DNA of 64,000 nucleotides from Xenorhabdus cabanillasii. Its GTDB lineage: Bacteria > Pseudomonadota > Gammaproteobacteria > Enterobacterales > Enterobacteriaceae. Of the stretch, positions 30,318 through 41,076 are shown piece after piece. A model generated the notes under the pieces. The model was given only the letters and a program-made list of their open reading frames with translations, searched no databases and was not told where the DNA came from. Each line of letters begins with the position of its first letter. The first letter of the stretch is position 1. Both the position numbers and the translations under genes were made by a program. The stretch covers positions 682,001 through 746,000 of the forward strand of contig NZ_QTUB01000001.1 in the NCBI RefSeq assembly GCF_003386665.1. The letters are read 5' to 3'.

Positions 30318-30847
30318 ATAAAATTAAGGCTGGAGCACAGTTAGGCCATTACCGTCTGCTCTATTTCGATGAGGCGGGTTTTGCCGCGTCTCCTCCGGTG
30401 CAATATGGATGGAGTCCACGGGGTAAGCCCCATAAAACTGAGCCTCGAGAGCATGACAGACGGTCAGTTCTGGGGGCGTTAAATTACACGGATAACACGC
30501 TGTTTTACCAGACAACGTCAGGCAGTATCACGCGCGATGACGTGATTGATTTTTTAGAGCAGGTCGCCAAACAAGGGGACAACCGCCTGACATTTTTAGT
30601 GTTGGATAATGCGCGTATCCATCACGGGATCGAAGAACAAATCAGAAATGGCTGGTTACGAGAACACAACATGTTTTTATTCTATCTTCCCGCTTACAGC
30701 CCAGAGCTGAATTTGATTGAGATCGTCTGGAAACAGGCCAAATACCATTGGCGACGTTTTATCACTTGGACTCAGAATACAATGGAGCATGAATTAAATA
30801 CTTTATTGAAAGGTTATGGCGACCAATTTGCAATTAACTTTTCTTGA
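30311..30847 (+). CDS. IS630-family transposase, ORF B (DDE catalytic part)
   Basis: 178 residues holding the DDE domain: the first Asp in LLYFDEAGF, the second in FLVLDNARIHHG and the Glu in LPAYSPELNLIEIVWKQAK, all as in IS630/Tc1-type transposases. The TTG at 30311 is only the first possible start in this frame; the frame is open upstream through the A6 run (FAKKSALL), where it joins ORF A by a -1 shift. All catalytic residues are intact, so the element may still be active. Confidence 0.8.
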   Translation: MLNKIKAGAQLGHYRLLYFDEAGFAASPPVQYGWSPRGKPHKTEPREHDRRSVLGALNYTDNTLFYQTTSGSITRDDVIDFLEQVAKQGDNRLTFLVLDNARIHHGIEEQIRNGWLREHNMFLFYLPAYSPELNLIEIVWKQAKYHWRRFITWTQNTMEHELNTLLKGYGDQFAINFS

Positions 30848-30859
30848 GTACTTAATCAG

Positions 30860-30893
30860 AATTACGCAATTAATGAAAAATAATTGCGTAATT
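30860..30893. repeat. Perfect 13-base inverted repeat between IS630 and dapB
   Basis: AATTACGCAATTA and TAATTGCGTAATT flank an eight-base loop. There is no T tract after it on either strand, so it is not a standard terminator. It could be the 3' structure of dapB mRNA or part of the element's right end. Confidence 0.6.
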
Positions 30894-30917
30894 ACAATTT
30901 GTTATATAATTAAAAAA

Positions 30918-32354
<1,437 letters not shown>

Positions 32355-33197
32355 ATGTGGCAACAAGAAAATGTAAAAGAGAAAATTCAGTTCTTTCATC
32401 TGAAAGAATTTGATGGTTTGGAGATGCTCAAAGCCAGTTACCATAAGCAAATATTTTCTCGTCATGTGCACGAGACCTTTTGTATAGGAGTAATAGAAGA
32501 GGGGGCTCAGCGCTTCTATCGTACCGGTGCGGAACATATTGCTCTTAAGGGGGATATTATTTTAGTCAATTCAGATGAAATTCATACCGGATCTGCTGCT
32601 GTTGCAACAGGCTGGTCATATCAGGCTATTTACCCTTCACCTGAATTATTACGCTCACTTTCACGCGACTTAAAATATGCAGATGGCAGTATACCGTGGT
32701 TCCCTTCTGCTGTGGTTCATGATCCTGGGTTATCTGAACAATTACGCTTGATGTTTAATTTATTGTCACAAAAAGATAATACTTTATTCAAAGAAACTCT
32801 GCTGCTTTCTTCACTTTCCTGGTTGATGATGAAACATGGCAAAACACGTATTACAGCACAGAAACTTCCTTCTGCTGAAAAGCAGATCTTACTGGCTAAA
32901 GAATATATTGATGCTCATGCAGAAACTGATGTTTCTCTCAATCAGTTAGCAGGAATGGTACAACTGAGTCCATGGCATTTTTTGCGGCAATTTAAGGAAA
33001 TTATCGGAGTAACTCCCCATGTTTATTTAGTTTTTGCCCGCTTACGTATGGCCCGAAAATTGTTATTGGATGGACATTCTATACTAAATGTGGCTATTCG
33101 CTGTGGTTTTGCCGATCAAAGCCATTTTAACCGCCATTTTAAAAATGCACTAGGGATCACTCCCGGCATGTTTGTTCGTTCTCTGCAAACAGCTTAA
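32355..33197 (+). CDS. AraC-family transcriptional regulator
   Basis: A 280-residue regulator: an N-terminal cupin-type effector-binding domain (SRHVHETFCIGVIEEG ... GDIILVNSDEIHTG) and a C-terminal AraC double helix-turn-helix (LNQLAGMVQLSPWHFLRQFKE and ILNVAIRCGFADQSHFNRHFK, ending LGITPGMF). It is followed 143 bases later by azlC and azlD in the same direction, so it is likely to control that exporter in response to an amino acid or related compound. The effector is unknown. Confidence 0.88.
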   Translation: MWQQENVKEKIQFFHLKEFDGLEMLKASYHKQIFSRHVHETFCIGVIEEGAQRFYRTGAEHIALKGDIILVNSDEIHTGSAAVATGWSYQAIYPSPELLRSLSRDLKYADGSIPWFPSAVVHDPGLSEQLRLMFNLLSQKDNTLFKETLLLSSLSWLMMKHGKTRITAQKLPSAEKQILLAKEYIDAHAETDVSLNQLAGMVQLSPWHFLRQFKEIIGVTPHVYLVFARLRMARKLLLDGHSILNVAIRCGFADQSHFNRHFKNALGITPGMFVRSLQTA

Positions 33198-33340
33198 AAA
33201 TGTGCTATTACCTTATTGGAAAGATTTCCAATCAGATTAGCAAGAAATTATTTCATCACAATTTTATTCAATACTCCTGTATTACCCGCACGTAAGCTAT
33301 CTGTCAATGGTTCTTTTGTTTTGTTGGCGTAGATCTGTTT

Positions 33341-34063
33341 ATGGAAAAAACAATGACTGAATTGCAACCAAAAACATCCTCCTGGCAAGGGTTTTGGTCT
33401 GGAATATATAATATGTTACCGCTCTGCCTTTCGGTTATCCCCTGGGGAATACTTGCTGGCTCTGTCGCCGTTCAATCAGGGTTAACTCTGGGGCAAAGTA
33501 TAGGGATGTCTGCAATCTTATTCGCTGGTGCGGCACAATTAGTGACACTTGGTTTATTAGCATCGGGTGCCAGTATCTTTACTATTATTATTTCAGTGTT
33601 TTTTATCACAGCTCAGCATTTTCTCTATGGCTTAACCTTACGCGAATATGTTTCTTTATTAAAAGTTCGTTATCGATTACCAATCGGTTTCTTACTAACA
33701 GATGAGTTGTTTGCTTTAAGTTGTGCTCAGAGAGATAAACAGATTTTAACTCCGGGCTATTTGATTGGTGCTGGATTATGTTTTTATGTATGCTGGAATC
33801 TTTTCAGTCTTCTGGGAATATTAATGGCTTCTTCTATTCCAGATTTAGATAAATATCATCTGGATTTCTCAATTGTCGCTACTTTCATTACTATTGTTGT
33901 ACCGATGATTAAAAAACTCAGTGTGTTTTTGGGCGTGATTTTTTCATTGTTTTTATCAATGATATTATCTTACCTTCACGTTGAAGGTGCCATTATCATT
34001 GCTGGTGTCAGTGGTATGTTCTTTTCTGTCTTTATAGCCAGGTTAAATAAGGAGTCAGTATGA
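33341..34063 (+). CDS. AzlC-family branched-chain amino acid exporter, large subunit
   Basis: A 240-residue inner-membrane protein with about six to eight hydrophobic segments, of the AzlC/YgaZ family. Diagnostic stretches are LPLCLSVIPWGILAGSVAVQSGL near the N-terminus, ILFAGAAQLVTLGLLASGAS and TDELFALS. In the family AzlC works with AzlD to export valine, leucine or analogues. Its stop overlaps the next start (ATGA), so the pair is translationally coupled. Two ATGs (33341 and 33353) are possible starts. Confidence 0.87.
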   Translation: MEKTMTELQPKTSSWQGFWSGIYNMLPLCLSVIPWGILAGSVAVQSGLTLGQSIGMSAILFAGAAQLVTLGLLASGASIFTIIISVFFITAQHFLYGLTLREYVSLLKVRYRLPIGFLLTDELFALSCAQRDKQILTPGYLIGAGLCFYVCWNLFSLLGILMASSIPDLDKYHLDFSIVATFITIVVPMIKKLSVFLGVIFSLFLSMILSYLHVEGAIIIAGVSGMFFSVFIARLNKESV

Positions 34064-34371
34064 GTTGGGCCTTACTTTTTATTTTAGCTGGTATTGTATT
34101 ATTTAATAGATATGTTTTTCTGGAACCTAAAGTTCCGGTAAAGCTTCCTAAAATAATCAATGAATCATTAAAATATTCTGCACCTTGTTTATTGATTGCA
34201 ATATGTGGCCCCATTATTTTAATGGAGCATGGGGAGTTAAGAGAAGTTTCTAATAATCCTTATTTATGGGGGGCATTATTAACTACCGTTTTTGCTTTTT
34301 TTATCAGAAATATCGTAGTGTGTGTTGTTATCAGTCTGGCTGCTTTTTATGTGTTGTCTGCTATTTTATAG
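34060..34371 (+). CDS. AzlD-family branched-chain amino acid exporter, small subunit
   Basis: A 103-residue hydrophobic protein with about four membrane segments, the usual size of AzlD/YgaH. It starts inside the azlC stop (ATGA overlap). The conserved LKYSAPCLLIAI and the C-terminal NIVVCVVISLAAF are as expected for AzlD, although overall conservation in this family is low, so the call rests partly on its partner. Confidence 0.82.
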   Translation: MSWALLFILAGIVLFNRYVFLEPKVPVKLPKIINESLKYSAPCLLIAICGPIILMEHGELREVSNNPYLWGALLTTVFAFFIRNIVVCVVISLAAFYVLSAIL

Positions 34372-34548
34372 ATACAAAGCGGGATTCTTTTTATATAATA
34401 TTAACTAATAAACAGATATAGATAACTTTGCACATTTACTGCGAATTTATTTATAGATTGTAATAGTTACAATTTATGTTTTGATATTTCACTCTTTGTA
34501 ATAAAAATAACTATATTAAAATTACTTTGTTCATCAATAGGAGGAATT

Positions 34549-35707
34549 ATGAAAACAGGAATTGATCTTTATAAGGAATCTACCGCTATTCGAAATACAT
34601 ATAAGATATTACCTTTTCAAGGTGTGTGGAGTTGGCTAACAGGAAAGGATATTCCCGGCAGGAAAGCATTATGGAAATCCAGCTCAATTGAAATGATATG
34701 TTGGTCGATTAGTTGGATTGTAGTTGGTACGTTACTTATTTACTTGTCACTAAATAGTAATATGTCATCAATTGTCAAGTTTATTATCTATTTAGTCGGT
34801 GTACTATTTTCCACTTCCGGAGCCAGGTATATTGTTGCTACTATTATTCATCAAGGGGTGCATGGAAATTTACTTTCAACAAAATCACGCAATAGAGTTA
34901 TATGTGAAATTTTATCCACAATATTCATTACTCAACCTTACGATTCATACCGTCAGTTTCATATCTATGAGCATCATGGAAAGGATTTTTCAACAACAGA
35001 AGATAAAGATTTAGCGGCAGTATACAAATTAGGGTTTGCCCCCGGAAAAACAAAGAAACAGCTCTATATTAACCTGTTTTTGACCCTATTTAGTCCTTAT
35101 TTTCATCTTTCATTTTTCTATGGTCGCGTTAAATCAAATTTAATAGGTGTTCCTGTTTATCGATTTATCATGACCATTATTTATTTTCTATTCTTGGGCT
35201 ACCTTGCTTGGTGGATGGGAATGATGAATTTTGTATTATTTATTATTATCCCTCATATAATTGTGTACCAGATAGCATCGTTATTACAGTTAATGACTGA
35301 GCATGTGTGGTTATTACGTCGTGAAAATGAGACTATTCTTCATAGCCATATCAAAAAACTCTTTAGGGCGCTTTTGTGGTTCACCTTGTCCTGAAAGTTT
35401 TTCTCTGAAATATTCTCTACAATGGATTATATGGGCTTTTAAACACTTATTCTACCACTTACCTGTTCGAATGTTGGTAGTGCAAGGATCACTGATTTGT
35501 CACGATTGGCATCATCGGGTAAGTAATATTAAAGAGTGGTATGACTATACAAGATTGAGAGAAATTAATGCAGAAAAATTAGCTAAAGAGGGTAAATATG
35601 ATTATACCGAGTTTTGGGGATTTTATAATTGCCTGGATTATGTACTAACTATGCTCAGTAATTCCGAATCTATTGATGTTAATAATCTAAAATATAGACT
35701 TAATTAA
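34549..35707 (+). pseudogene. Membrane fatty acid desaturase, frameshifted
   Basis: The first frame (34549-35394) encodes a membrane desaturase-like protein with histidine boxes HQGVH and HIYEHH and several hydrophobic segments, then stops early. The +1 frame (to 35707) carries on with GRFCGSPCPES and the third box HDWHH. Removing one A from the A6 run at 35353-35358 joins them (SHIKNSLGRFCG) into about 385 residues with all three boxes, the di-iron centre of this family. So it is a desaturase or hydroxylase gene broken by one base, by slippage, or through a sequencing error. A strong AGGAGG ribosome site remains. The substrate (acyl-lipid or other) is unknown, and no neighbouring gene suggests one. 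Confidence 0.78.
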
Positions 35708-35888
35708 AAATATTACTGAAAATAATATGACACGATATTTTTATAGGGAATTATAACTCATAGTTTAACATGGAATTATTGATTTGTTATCGATGGCAAT
35801 TAACTTATTCATTATTATAAACTCCTTGAATATTACAGGAAAGAGGTGAATTAAAATAACTCATTCACCTCTTTTACATTAACACAAA

Positions 35889-36875
35889 TTATTCTCCTAT
35901 CTCAGGCAATTCGTAATGAGTGGTATCATGAATCTTATCTGCTCTTTCATTATCTGAAATGTTTTCCTGACGGAGGCGTTCGGCCAGAAACTCTATAAAT
36001 ACACTAAGTTTTGCAGGTAAATGCCGTGTTGGTGGATAAAGTATCCATAATTCGCCAGTATAGTTGGCCTTAAAGTTCCAATCAGGCAGAACCTGAACCA
36101 GTCGCCCCTGTTGTAAAGCATGTTTAGCGGTAAAATAAGGTAAGCTGCCAATTCCGATATGCCTCAACACTGCATCAAGCCGAACTCCTGTATGATTGGC
36201 TGCGTAACGACCATAAACATTGACGGTAATAATTTTACTTCCCTGATTGAATTTCCAACGCGAATCTCTTGGTTCTTCCCCAAGATAGATGCAACTGTGA
36301 TTTTTCAGATCGTGCGGATGTTGTGGTGTGCCATGTTCTGCAAGGTATTCGGGTGTTGCACATAACATATGCCAAATATTCAATAACCGTCTTCCCATCA
36401 GGCCCGGAGGAGGCTGATCTGTGATCCGTATCGCAAGATCAACTTCTTCATCTATCAAATCTACATAACGATCATCAAGTCGCAAATTCACATCAACTTT
36501 AGGATAGAGGGCAAGAAAAGCAGGTATATGGGGATGAACAACAAAACGGCCGACCGCTTTAGGGACACTGACCCGGACTATTCCCTGCGGTTCGCGGTTA
36601 AAGTTTCCCGATACAGACATGATTGCCTGAGCAGAATTCATCATGTCCAGACAATGTTCATAAACGGTTTGTCCGCTTTCACTTAAACGAAGCTTGCGTG
36701 TTGTTCTTTGCAGCAGGCGGGTTCCGAGCGCTTTTTCCAGTCTGGCTACAGAGCGACTGATAGCAGAAGGTGTTGCGGCAAGCTGACGTGCAGTTTCAGA
36801 GAAACTACCGGTTTCAACCACTTTGGCGAAAATAGCCATTTCCCGCATTAAATTTATCGTGCTATTTATGCTCAT
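35889..36875 (-). CDS. LysR-family transcriptional regulator
   Basis: A 328-residue LysR-type regulator. The winged HTH is at the N-terminus (MAIFAKVVETGSFSETARQLAATPSAISRSVARLEKALG), followed by the effector-binding periplasmic-protein-like domain (DLAIRI, GIGSLPYF). The N-terminal pattern is typical of the CrgA/DsdC-like subgroup. It is divergent from the AlaX-like gene with a 92-base gap, so it probably regulates that gene and the LysE exporter next to it. The C-terminal 25 residues are polar and extend past the usual end. Confidence 0.88.
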   Translation of the reverse strand: MSINSTINLMREMAIFAKVVETGSFSETARQLAATPSAISRSVARLEKALGTRLLQRTTRKLRLSESGQTVYEHCLDMMNSAQAIMSVSGNFNREPQGIVRVSVPKAVGRFVVHPHIPAFLALYPKVDVNLRLDDRYVDLIDEEVDLAIRITDQPPPGLMGRRLLNIWHMLCATPEYLAEHGTPQHPHDLKNHSCIYLGEEPRDSRWKFNQGSKIITVNVYGRYAANHTGVRLDAVLRHIGIGSLPYFTAKHALQQGRLVQVLPDWNFKANYTGELWILYPPTRHLPAKLSVFIEFLAERLRQENISDNERADKIHDTTHYELPEIGE

Positions 36876-36967
36876 AGGTCAAAAGTTATTTGAGTTGAGG
36901 ATGGATTATCGCAATGGAATTTATTTAATACAATCAGGGAAATTTGTTTATATGAAAAATATTGAGT

Positions 36968-37624
36968 ATGACTGAACGTCTTTATTTATCCAGTTCTATC
37001 CTGAGCGGGGAAGTTGAAGTTTTAGATTGCTCTTTCTGTGGTGGCTCTTTCTGTAATGATGAACGCTATGCAATCCGATTAAACGTAACACTATTTCATC
37101 CTCAGGGAGGAGGACAACCTAGTGATGTTGGCTGGCTGAATGATGTGGAAGTTGTTCACGTCGCATTTGAAAACGATGACATCATTCATTACACAAAACA
37201 TCCTATCAATACAGGAATAGCTTTTGCGCGTGTTGATGAAAATCATCGCCAATTACATTCACAGCTACATTCGGCAGGTCATCTTATTGGTCATATTGTT
37301 GAGGGTTTGGGTTGGTATCCTGTCAGTGCACACCATTGGCCCGGAGAAAGTCGGGTTATCTTTAAACCCGGAATGCATGCTCAAGCTGTTTTTGTTGAAG
37401 CACTCCAAGAAAGTTGTGATCAATTTATCGCTGAAAATTTGTCTTGCCAGATTACTCTGCGTGATGATGGATTTCGGCAAGTCAGTTTTGGTGAACTTCC
37501 CCCTTACCCTTGTGGCGGAACACATGTGACATCATTAAAGCATATTCACAAAATTCAGATACAAGCCATTAAGGAAAAGAAAGGCAAGTTATCAGTGCAA
37601 TATGACATAGTCATGCCAACGTAA
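36968..37624 (+). CDS. AlaX-like alanyl-tRNA editing protein
   Basis: A 218-residue protein matching the editing domain of alanyl-tRNA synthetase: HPQGGGQPSDVG near residue 45, the zinc ligands HSAGH (about 98) and CGGTH (about 180). Free-standing AlaX proteins remove serine or glycine wrongly attached to tRNA-Ala. The ATG at 36968 is used; a TTG two codons earlier is possible. It lies between a divergent LysR regulator and a LysE-type exporter, a context that suggests amino acid handling. Confidence 0.87.
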   Translation: MTERLYLSSSILSGEVEVLDCSFCGGSFCNDERYAIRLNVTLFHPQGGGQPSDVGWLNDVEVVHVAFENDDIIHYTKHPINTGIAFARVDENHRQLHSQLHSAGHLIGHIVEGLGWYPVSAHHWPGESRVIFKPGMHAQAVFVEALQESCDQFIAENLSCQITLRDDGFRQVSFGELPPYPCGGTHVTSLKHIHKIQIQAIKEKKGKLSVQYDIVMPT

Positions 37625-37690
37625 TGCATGGCGTCATAATAGATTCAACCAGTGATATCACTATAAATATAAATGTTTTTCGGAGTAAAT

Positions 37691-38329
37691 ATGCTTTCTG
37701 ACTACTTGCATGAGTTTTGGGGACTTGCACTTATTCATTTTCTGGCTGTTGTCGCACCGGGGCCAGATTTTGCAGTAACACTACGACAGAGCATACTCTT
37801 TGGTCGTTGGATGGGAATTTGTACCGCTGTTGGTATTGGTGCGGGAATATCAGTCCATGTTATTTATACGTTGATTGGTATCGGAGCTTTAATACATTCA
37901 ACACCTTGGCTGATGACAATAGCAAAAATGATTGGTGGTATATATATTTGTTATCTGGGGGTTCAATTTATTAGGAGTAAGCCGGAAAAAACGGATTTTA
38001 TCCTGCCGAATGAGGCATCACCGCAACAACGAAACCTGCGACGGGCTTTTTTTACTGGTTTTATGACAAATGCTACCAATCCCAAAGCAACTTTATTTTT
38101 TCTGGCTGTCTTCACAACGGTTGTGAGTGCAACTACGCCGTTATCTGTCCAGATTTTTTATGGTGTGTGGATGTGTATAGTAAATGCAGCGTGGTTTATT
38201 CTGGTTAGCTGCCTTTTTTCCAGCTCTGTGGTTCGCTTACAGTTTATCCGATTAGGGTATTGGTTCGAACGTGCAGTAGGCGTGGTTTTGATTGGTTTTG
38301 CTGTTCGTCTTTTATTTATTTCTATGTAA
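37691..38329 (+). CDS. LysE/RhtB-family amino acid exporter
   Basis: A 212-residue inner-membrane protein with about six hydrophobic segments and the family signatures HFLAVVAPGPDFAVTLRQS at the N-terminus and TNATNPKATLFFLAVF in the middle. These proteins export amino acids such as homoserine, threonine or lysine. ATG at 37691 is chosen because CGGAGTAA lies just before it; an earlier ATG at 37673 would place that site inside the gene. Probably cotranscribed with the AlaX-like gene 66 bases upstream. Confidence 0.9.
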   Translation: MLSDYLHEFWGLALIHFLAVVAPGPDFAVTLRQSILFGRWMGICTAVGIGAGISVHVIYTLIGIGALIHSTPWLMTIAKMIGGIYICYLGVQFIRSKPEKTDFILPNEASPQQRNLRRAFFTGFMTNATNPKATLFFLAVFTTVVSATTPLSVQIFYGVWMCIVNAAWFILVSCLFSSSVVRLQFIRLGYWFERAVGVVLIGFAVRLLFISM

Positions 38330-38567
38330 CAGAAATTGACTCAGTACAGTAACGGTGTATTATGACTTAATTCAAAGGTATTTTTATTTTTTATGTAGAG
38401 GAATTTTTATATCAACCAGTATGGAAAATATAAAATTATTTAATTATCCCAACCTCCTTAAATAAACCAGTTTATTGATAATATTAATTATGGAAAAAAG
38501 AAAGATTTTTAACTAGTCATGATAGTAATATAATAATAAGAAATGTTTATATCATAAGGAGGAAAAT

Positions 38568-39171
38568 ATGATATCCAGATCAAAATCTTTTTCAGAAATA
38601 TGGCCAGGATCAATTGATATCAGATGTTCTATAGTTATCAAGGAGGCTGGTCTGTCAGAAGTATTTAACGCAACGCAAAAAATGAAAGACACTATGAATA
38701 ATCAGTGGTTGTGCTCTAATTATTCTGGTCAGCTTGATGAGGAGCAAATAACATGGAATTCGAGATATAACCAGGCATTGAAAATATTTAAATTTTTTTA
38801 TACTAATATTGGTATTCGCCTTAAACTCGAAGAAACTGATAAAAGAGTGTTGTTTTTTTGTTGCTTATTTCAGAGGCATTCCTATCGGAGTTTTACAATT
38901 ATTAATTACGGATGGGTTACCTAAAGTCGTTTTTTTGGCAACTCATTGTGGCATTCGAGGTTGTGGTGTTTTATTAATTGAATCTGCTGTGAATAAATCA
39001 CAACAATTAGGAATGGAGGGAAAGTTACAACTTTCTCCATATGAGAGAGCGATATCGGCATATATGGCGATGGGATTTACCAGGGCTGGGGAACACCTGG
39101 AATTATACCCTGCTGACAGAAGTGATAAATGGAAATGGAATGAGGCAACAGGTCGTTATAGATTCTGCTGA
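38568..39171 (+). pseudogene. GNAT-like acetyltransferase, copy 1, frameshifted in a T tract
   Basis: Starts after a strong AAGGAGGAAAAT site. The first frame covers about 100 residues (RSKSFSEIWPGS ... LDEEQITWNSRYNQAL) and then enters a T7 run (38853-38859) and stops at 38924. The +1 frame continues VAYFRGIPIGVLQL ... THCGIRGCGVLLIESAV ... SAYMAMGFTR to 39171. The intact neighbour (39321-39989) has T9 at the same place, so loss of two T, or gain/loss to T6, would restore the frame (about 200 residues). The RGCG loop and YMAMGF are GNAT-like acetyl-CoA features. Its 3' half is nearly identical in DNA to the neighbour while the 5' half is clearly diverged. Confidence 0.72.
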
Positions 39172-39320
39172 ATATCAGGCGGGACACCTAATACACTATA
39201 TTCTATGGATATCAAGATGCAACTTGGAAAGAGGGGTATATGATATATTTGGATTTTTGTTAGAGAAAAGTCGGGTGAATTATTTACATCTTCCAAAATA
39301 TAAAGAGGGGAATTAATGTA

Positions 39321-39989
39321 ATGTTCAGATCAAAATCTTTTAATATTAACAACCGTTCTGTAGGATTTGGCTCTTTAACCCGGACTAAATCCTGTTCGGA
39401 TATGTACACAACATTGGTTAATATGAAAACATTTATCACAATCAAGGAAGTTAGCCCAGAAGAAGCATTATACGCAACGGAAAAGATGCTAACAGAAACT
39501 ATGGCTGATGACTGGTTCTATTTTGATTTTCTTAAGCTTGATGAGGAACAAGAAAGGTGGAAAATGAGGTATAATCAGGCATACAATATACTTAATTGTA
39601 TCTCGACTAATGCAAAGCTTCAATCTATGAGAGACAAAACTGGCGGATCAAAAAAGTTTTTTTTTGTTGCTTATTTCAGAAGTATTCCTGTCGGTGCTTT
39701 ACAATTATTAGTGAAAGATAATCATGAAAATGAGTTACCTGAAGTTTCTTTTTTGGCAACGCATTGCGGCATTCGAGGTTGTGGCATTTTATTAATTGAA
39801 TCTGCGGTGAATAAATCACAACAATCAGGAATGGAGGGAAAGTTACAACTTTCTCCATATGAGAGAGCGAGATCGGCATATATGGCGATGGGATTTACCA
39901 GGGTTGGGGGACACCTGGAATTATACCCTGCTGACAGAAGTGATAAATGGAAATGGAATGAGATAATAAACCGTTATGAATGTTATTAA
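39321..39989 (+). CDS. GNAT-like acetyltransferase, copy 2 (intact)
   Basis: A 222-residue protein with a GNAT-like C-terminal half: KKFFFVAYFRSIPVGALQL, then EVSFLATHCGIRGCGILLIESAVNK (acetyl-CoA loop) and SAYMAMGFTR, ending LELYPADRSDKWKW. The N-terminal third carries two RxKS-type repeats (RSKSF and RTKSC), unlike standard GNAT enzymes. The VAYF motif is reached through a T9 tract at 39657-39665. The substrate is unknown; I do not recognise a named family. It arose by tandem duplication with copy 1, including about 90 bases downstream. Confidence 0.65.
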   Translation: MFRSKSFNINNRSVGFGSLTRTKSCSDMYTTLVNMKTFITIKEVSPEEALYATEKMLTETMADDWFYFDFLKLDEEQERWKMRYNQAYNILNCISTNAKLQSMRDKTGGSKKFFFVAYFRSIPVGALQLLVKDNHENELPEVSFLATHCGIRGCGILLIESAVNKSQQSGMEGKLQLSPYERARSAYMAMGFTRVGGHLELYPADRSDKWKWNEIINRYECY

Positions 39990-40122
39990 ATTTCTTGGGC
40001 TATACATTCATATTCGGCTTTTTGTTAGAAAGATGCCGAATAAATTATTTACATCTTTCAACAGAAAAGCCGAATTTAAGTTGAAGCAATCCTGGAATAG
40101 CTACTCTTAAGTCAATCCGAAG

Positions 40123-41076
40123 TTAATGAACTTCTTTCACTTCAACTCGTAGCTCTTTCGGTACTTCGAACACAATGTTTTCTTCGCGGCCATGTAGTTC
40201 ATTAACCGTTTCTGCGCCAAGCGTTTTCAAACGTTCAATAACTTGTTGCACTAAAATATCCGGTGCGGATGCACCTGCTGTCAAGCCAATAGAGCTCACA
40301 CCATCAACCCATTCCTCTTTGATATCATCCGCAGAATCAATCAAATAAGCAGATTTTCCCATACGTTGTGCCAGCTCAGCCAGACGATTTGAGTTTGATG
40401 AATTTTTAGAACCAACGACCAAGACAATATCGGCATCTGTTGCTAAATCACGAACCGCTTCCTGACGATTGGTGGTGGCATAACAGATATCATCTTTACG
40501 TGGGCCGATAATATTCGGGAACCGGGCATTAAGTGCATCAATCACTTCTGAGGTATCATCCACAGAAAGTGTGGTTTGTGTCATAAAGCAAAGGTTATTT
40601 TCGTCTTTAACCTGCAATTTCCACACATCTTCCGGTGATTCTACCAGATACATACCGCCTTCAGGGTTATTGTACTGCCCCATCGTGCCTTCAACTTCCG
40701 GATGACCGGCATGTCCGATTAAAATAGCTTCTTTACCTTTACGGCTTGCACGGGCGACTTCCATATGGACTTTTGTTACCAGTGGGCAGGTAGCGTCAAA
40801 CAGCATGGTTAAATTGCGGGAACGCGCTTCGTTACGGATGGTCTGAGAAACGCCATGTGCGGAGAAAATCAGAATTGCACCATCAGGAACTTCTGAAATT
40901 TCTTCAATGAATATAGCACCCCGATTCCTGAGATCATCAACTACATAACGATTGTGTACTACTTCATGGCGAACATAAATCGGTGCACCATATAGTTCTA
41001 ATGCGCGTTCTACAATGCTGATGGCGCGATCAACACCAGCACAAAAACCACGAGGGTTAGCCAGCAATATTTGCAT
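40123..41076 (-). CDS. ispH: 4-hydroxy-3-methylbut-2-enyl diphosphate reductase
   Basis: A 317-residue iron-sulfur enzyme, last step of the MEP isoprenoid pathway, making IPP and DMAPP. The three cluster cysteines are in [10 protein letters not shown] (Cys12), [10 protein letters not shown] (about Cys96) and CYATTNRQ (about Cys197), with the EVPDGA and [10 protein letters not shown] motifs in between. Last gene of the run ribF-ileS-lspA-fkpB-ispH; its start overlaps the fkpB end by 20 bases. Confidence 0.97.
   Translation of the reverse strand: MQILLANPRGFCAGVDRAISIVERALELYGAPIYVRHEVVHNRYVVDDLRNRGAIFIEEISEVPDGAILIFSAHGVSQTIRNEARSRNLTMLFDATCPLVTKVHMEVARASRKGKEAILIGHAGHPEVEGTMGQYNNPEGGMYLVESPEDVWKLQVKDENNLCFMTQTTLSVDDTSEVIDALNARFPNIIGPRKDDICYATTNRQEAVRDLATDADIVLVVGSKNSSNSNRLAELAQRMGKSAYLIDSADDIKEEWVDGVSSIGLTAGASAPDILVQQVIERLKTLGAETVNELHGREENIVFEVPKELRVEVKEVH

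Larger units (their letters stand above)
29844..30847 (+). mobile_element. IS630-family insertion sequence (coding span; ends not resolved)
   Basis: Two overlapping frames encode the N-terminal HTH and C-terminal DDE parts of an IS630-family transposase. The element separates carA and dapB, which are neighbours in E. coli. I could not identify matching terminal inverted repeats or the TA duplication, so only the coding span is given. Confidence 0.85.
38568..40060 (+). repeat. Tandem duplication of about 0.75 kb containing the two GNAT-like genes
   Basis: Unit 1 spans about 38568-39297 and unit 2 about 39321-40060. The parts matching best are the last ~270 bases of each gene. A shared downstream block (TTTTTGTTAGA... 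then GAATAAATTATTTACATCTT in unit 2 and its near-copy in unit 1) follows each gene. The 5' halves match only at the protein level. Confidence 0.75.

Noticed and set aside
39041-39316. 91-residue frame overlapping the GNAT copy 1 end
   Set aside because: Most of it is an alternate frame of the acetyltransferase-coding DNA, and the equivalent frame is not kept in copy 2.
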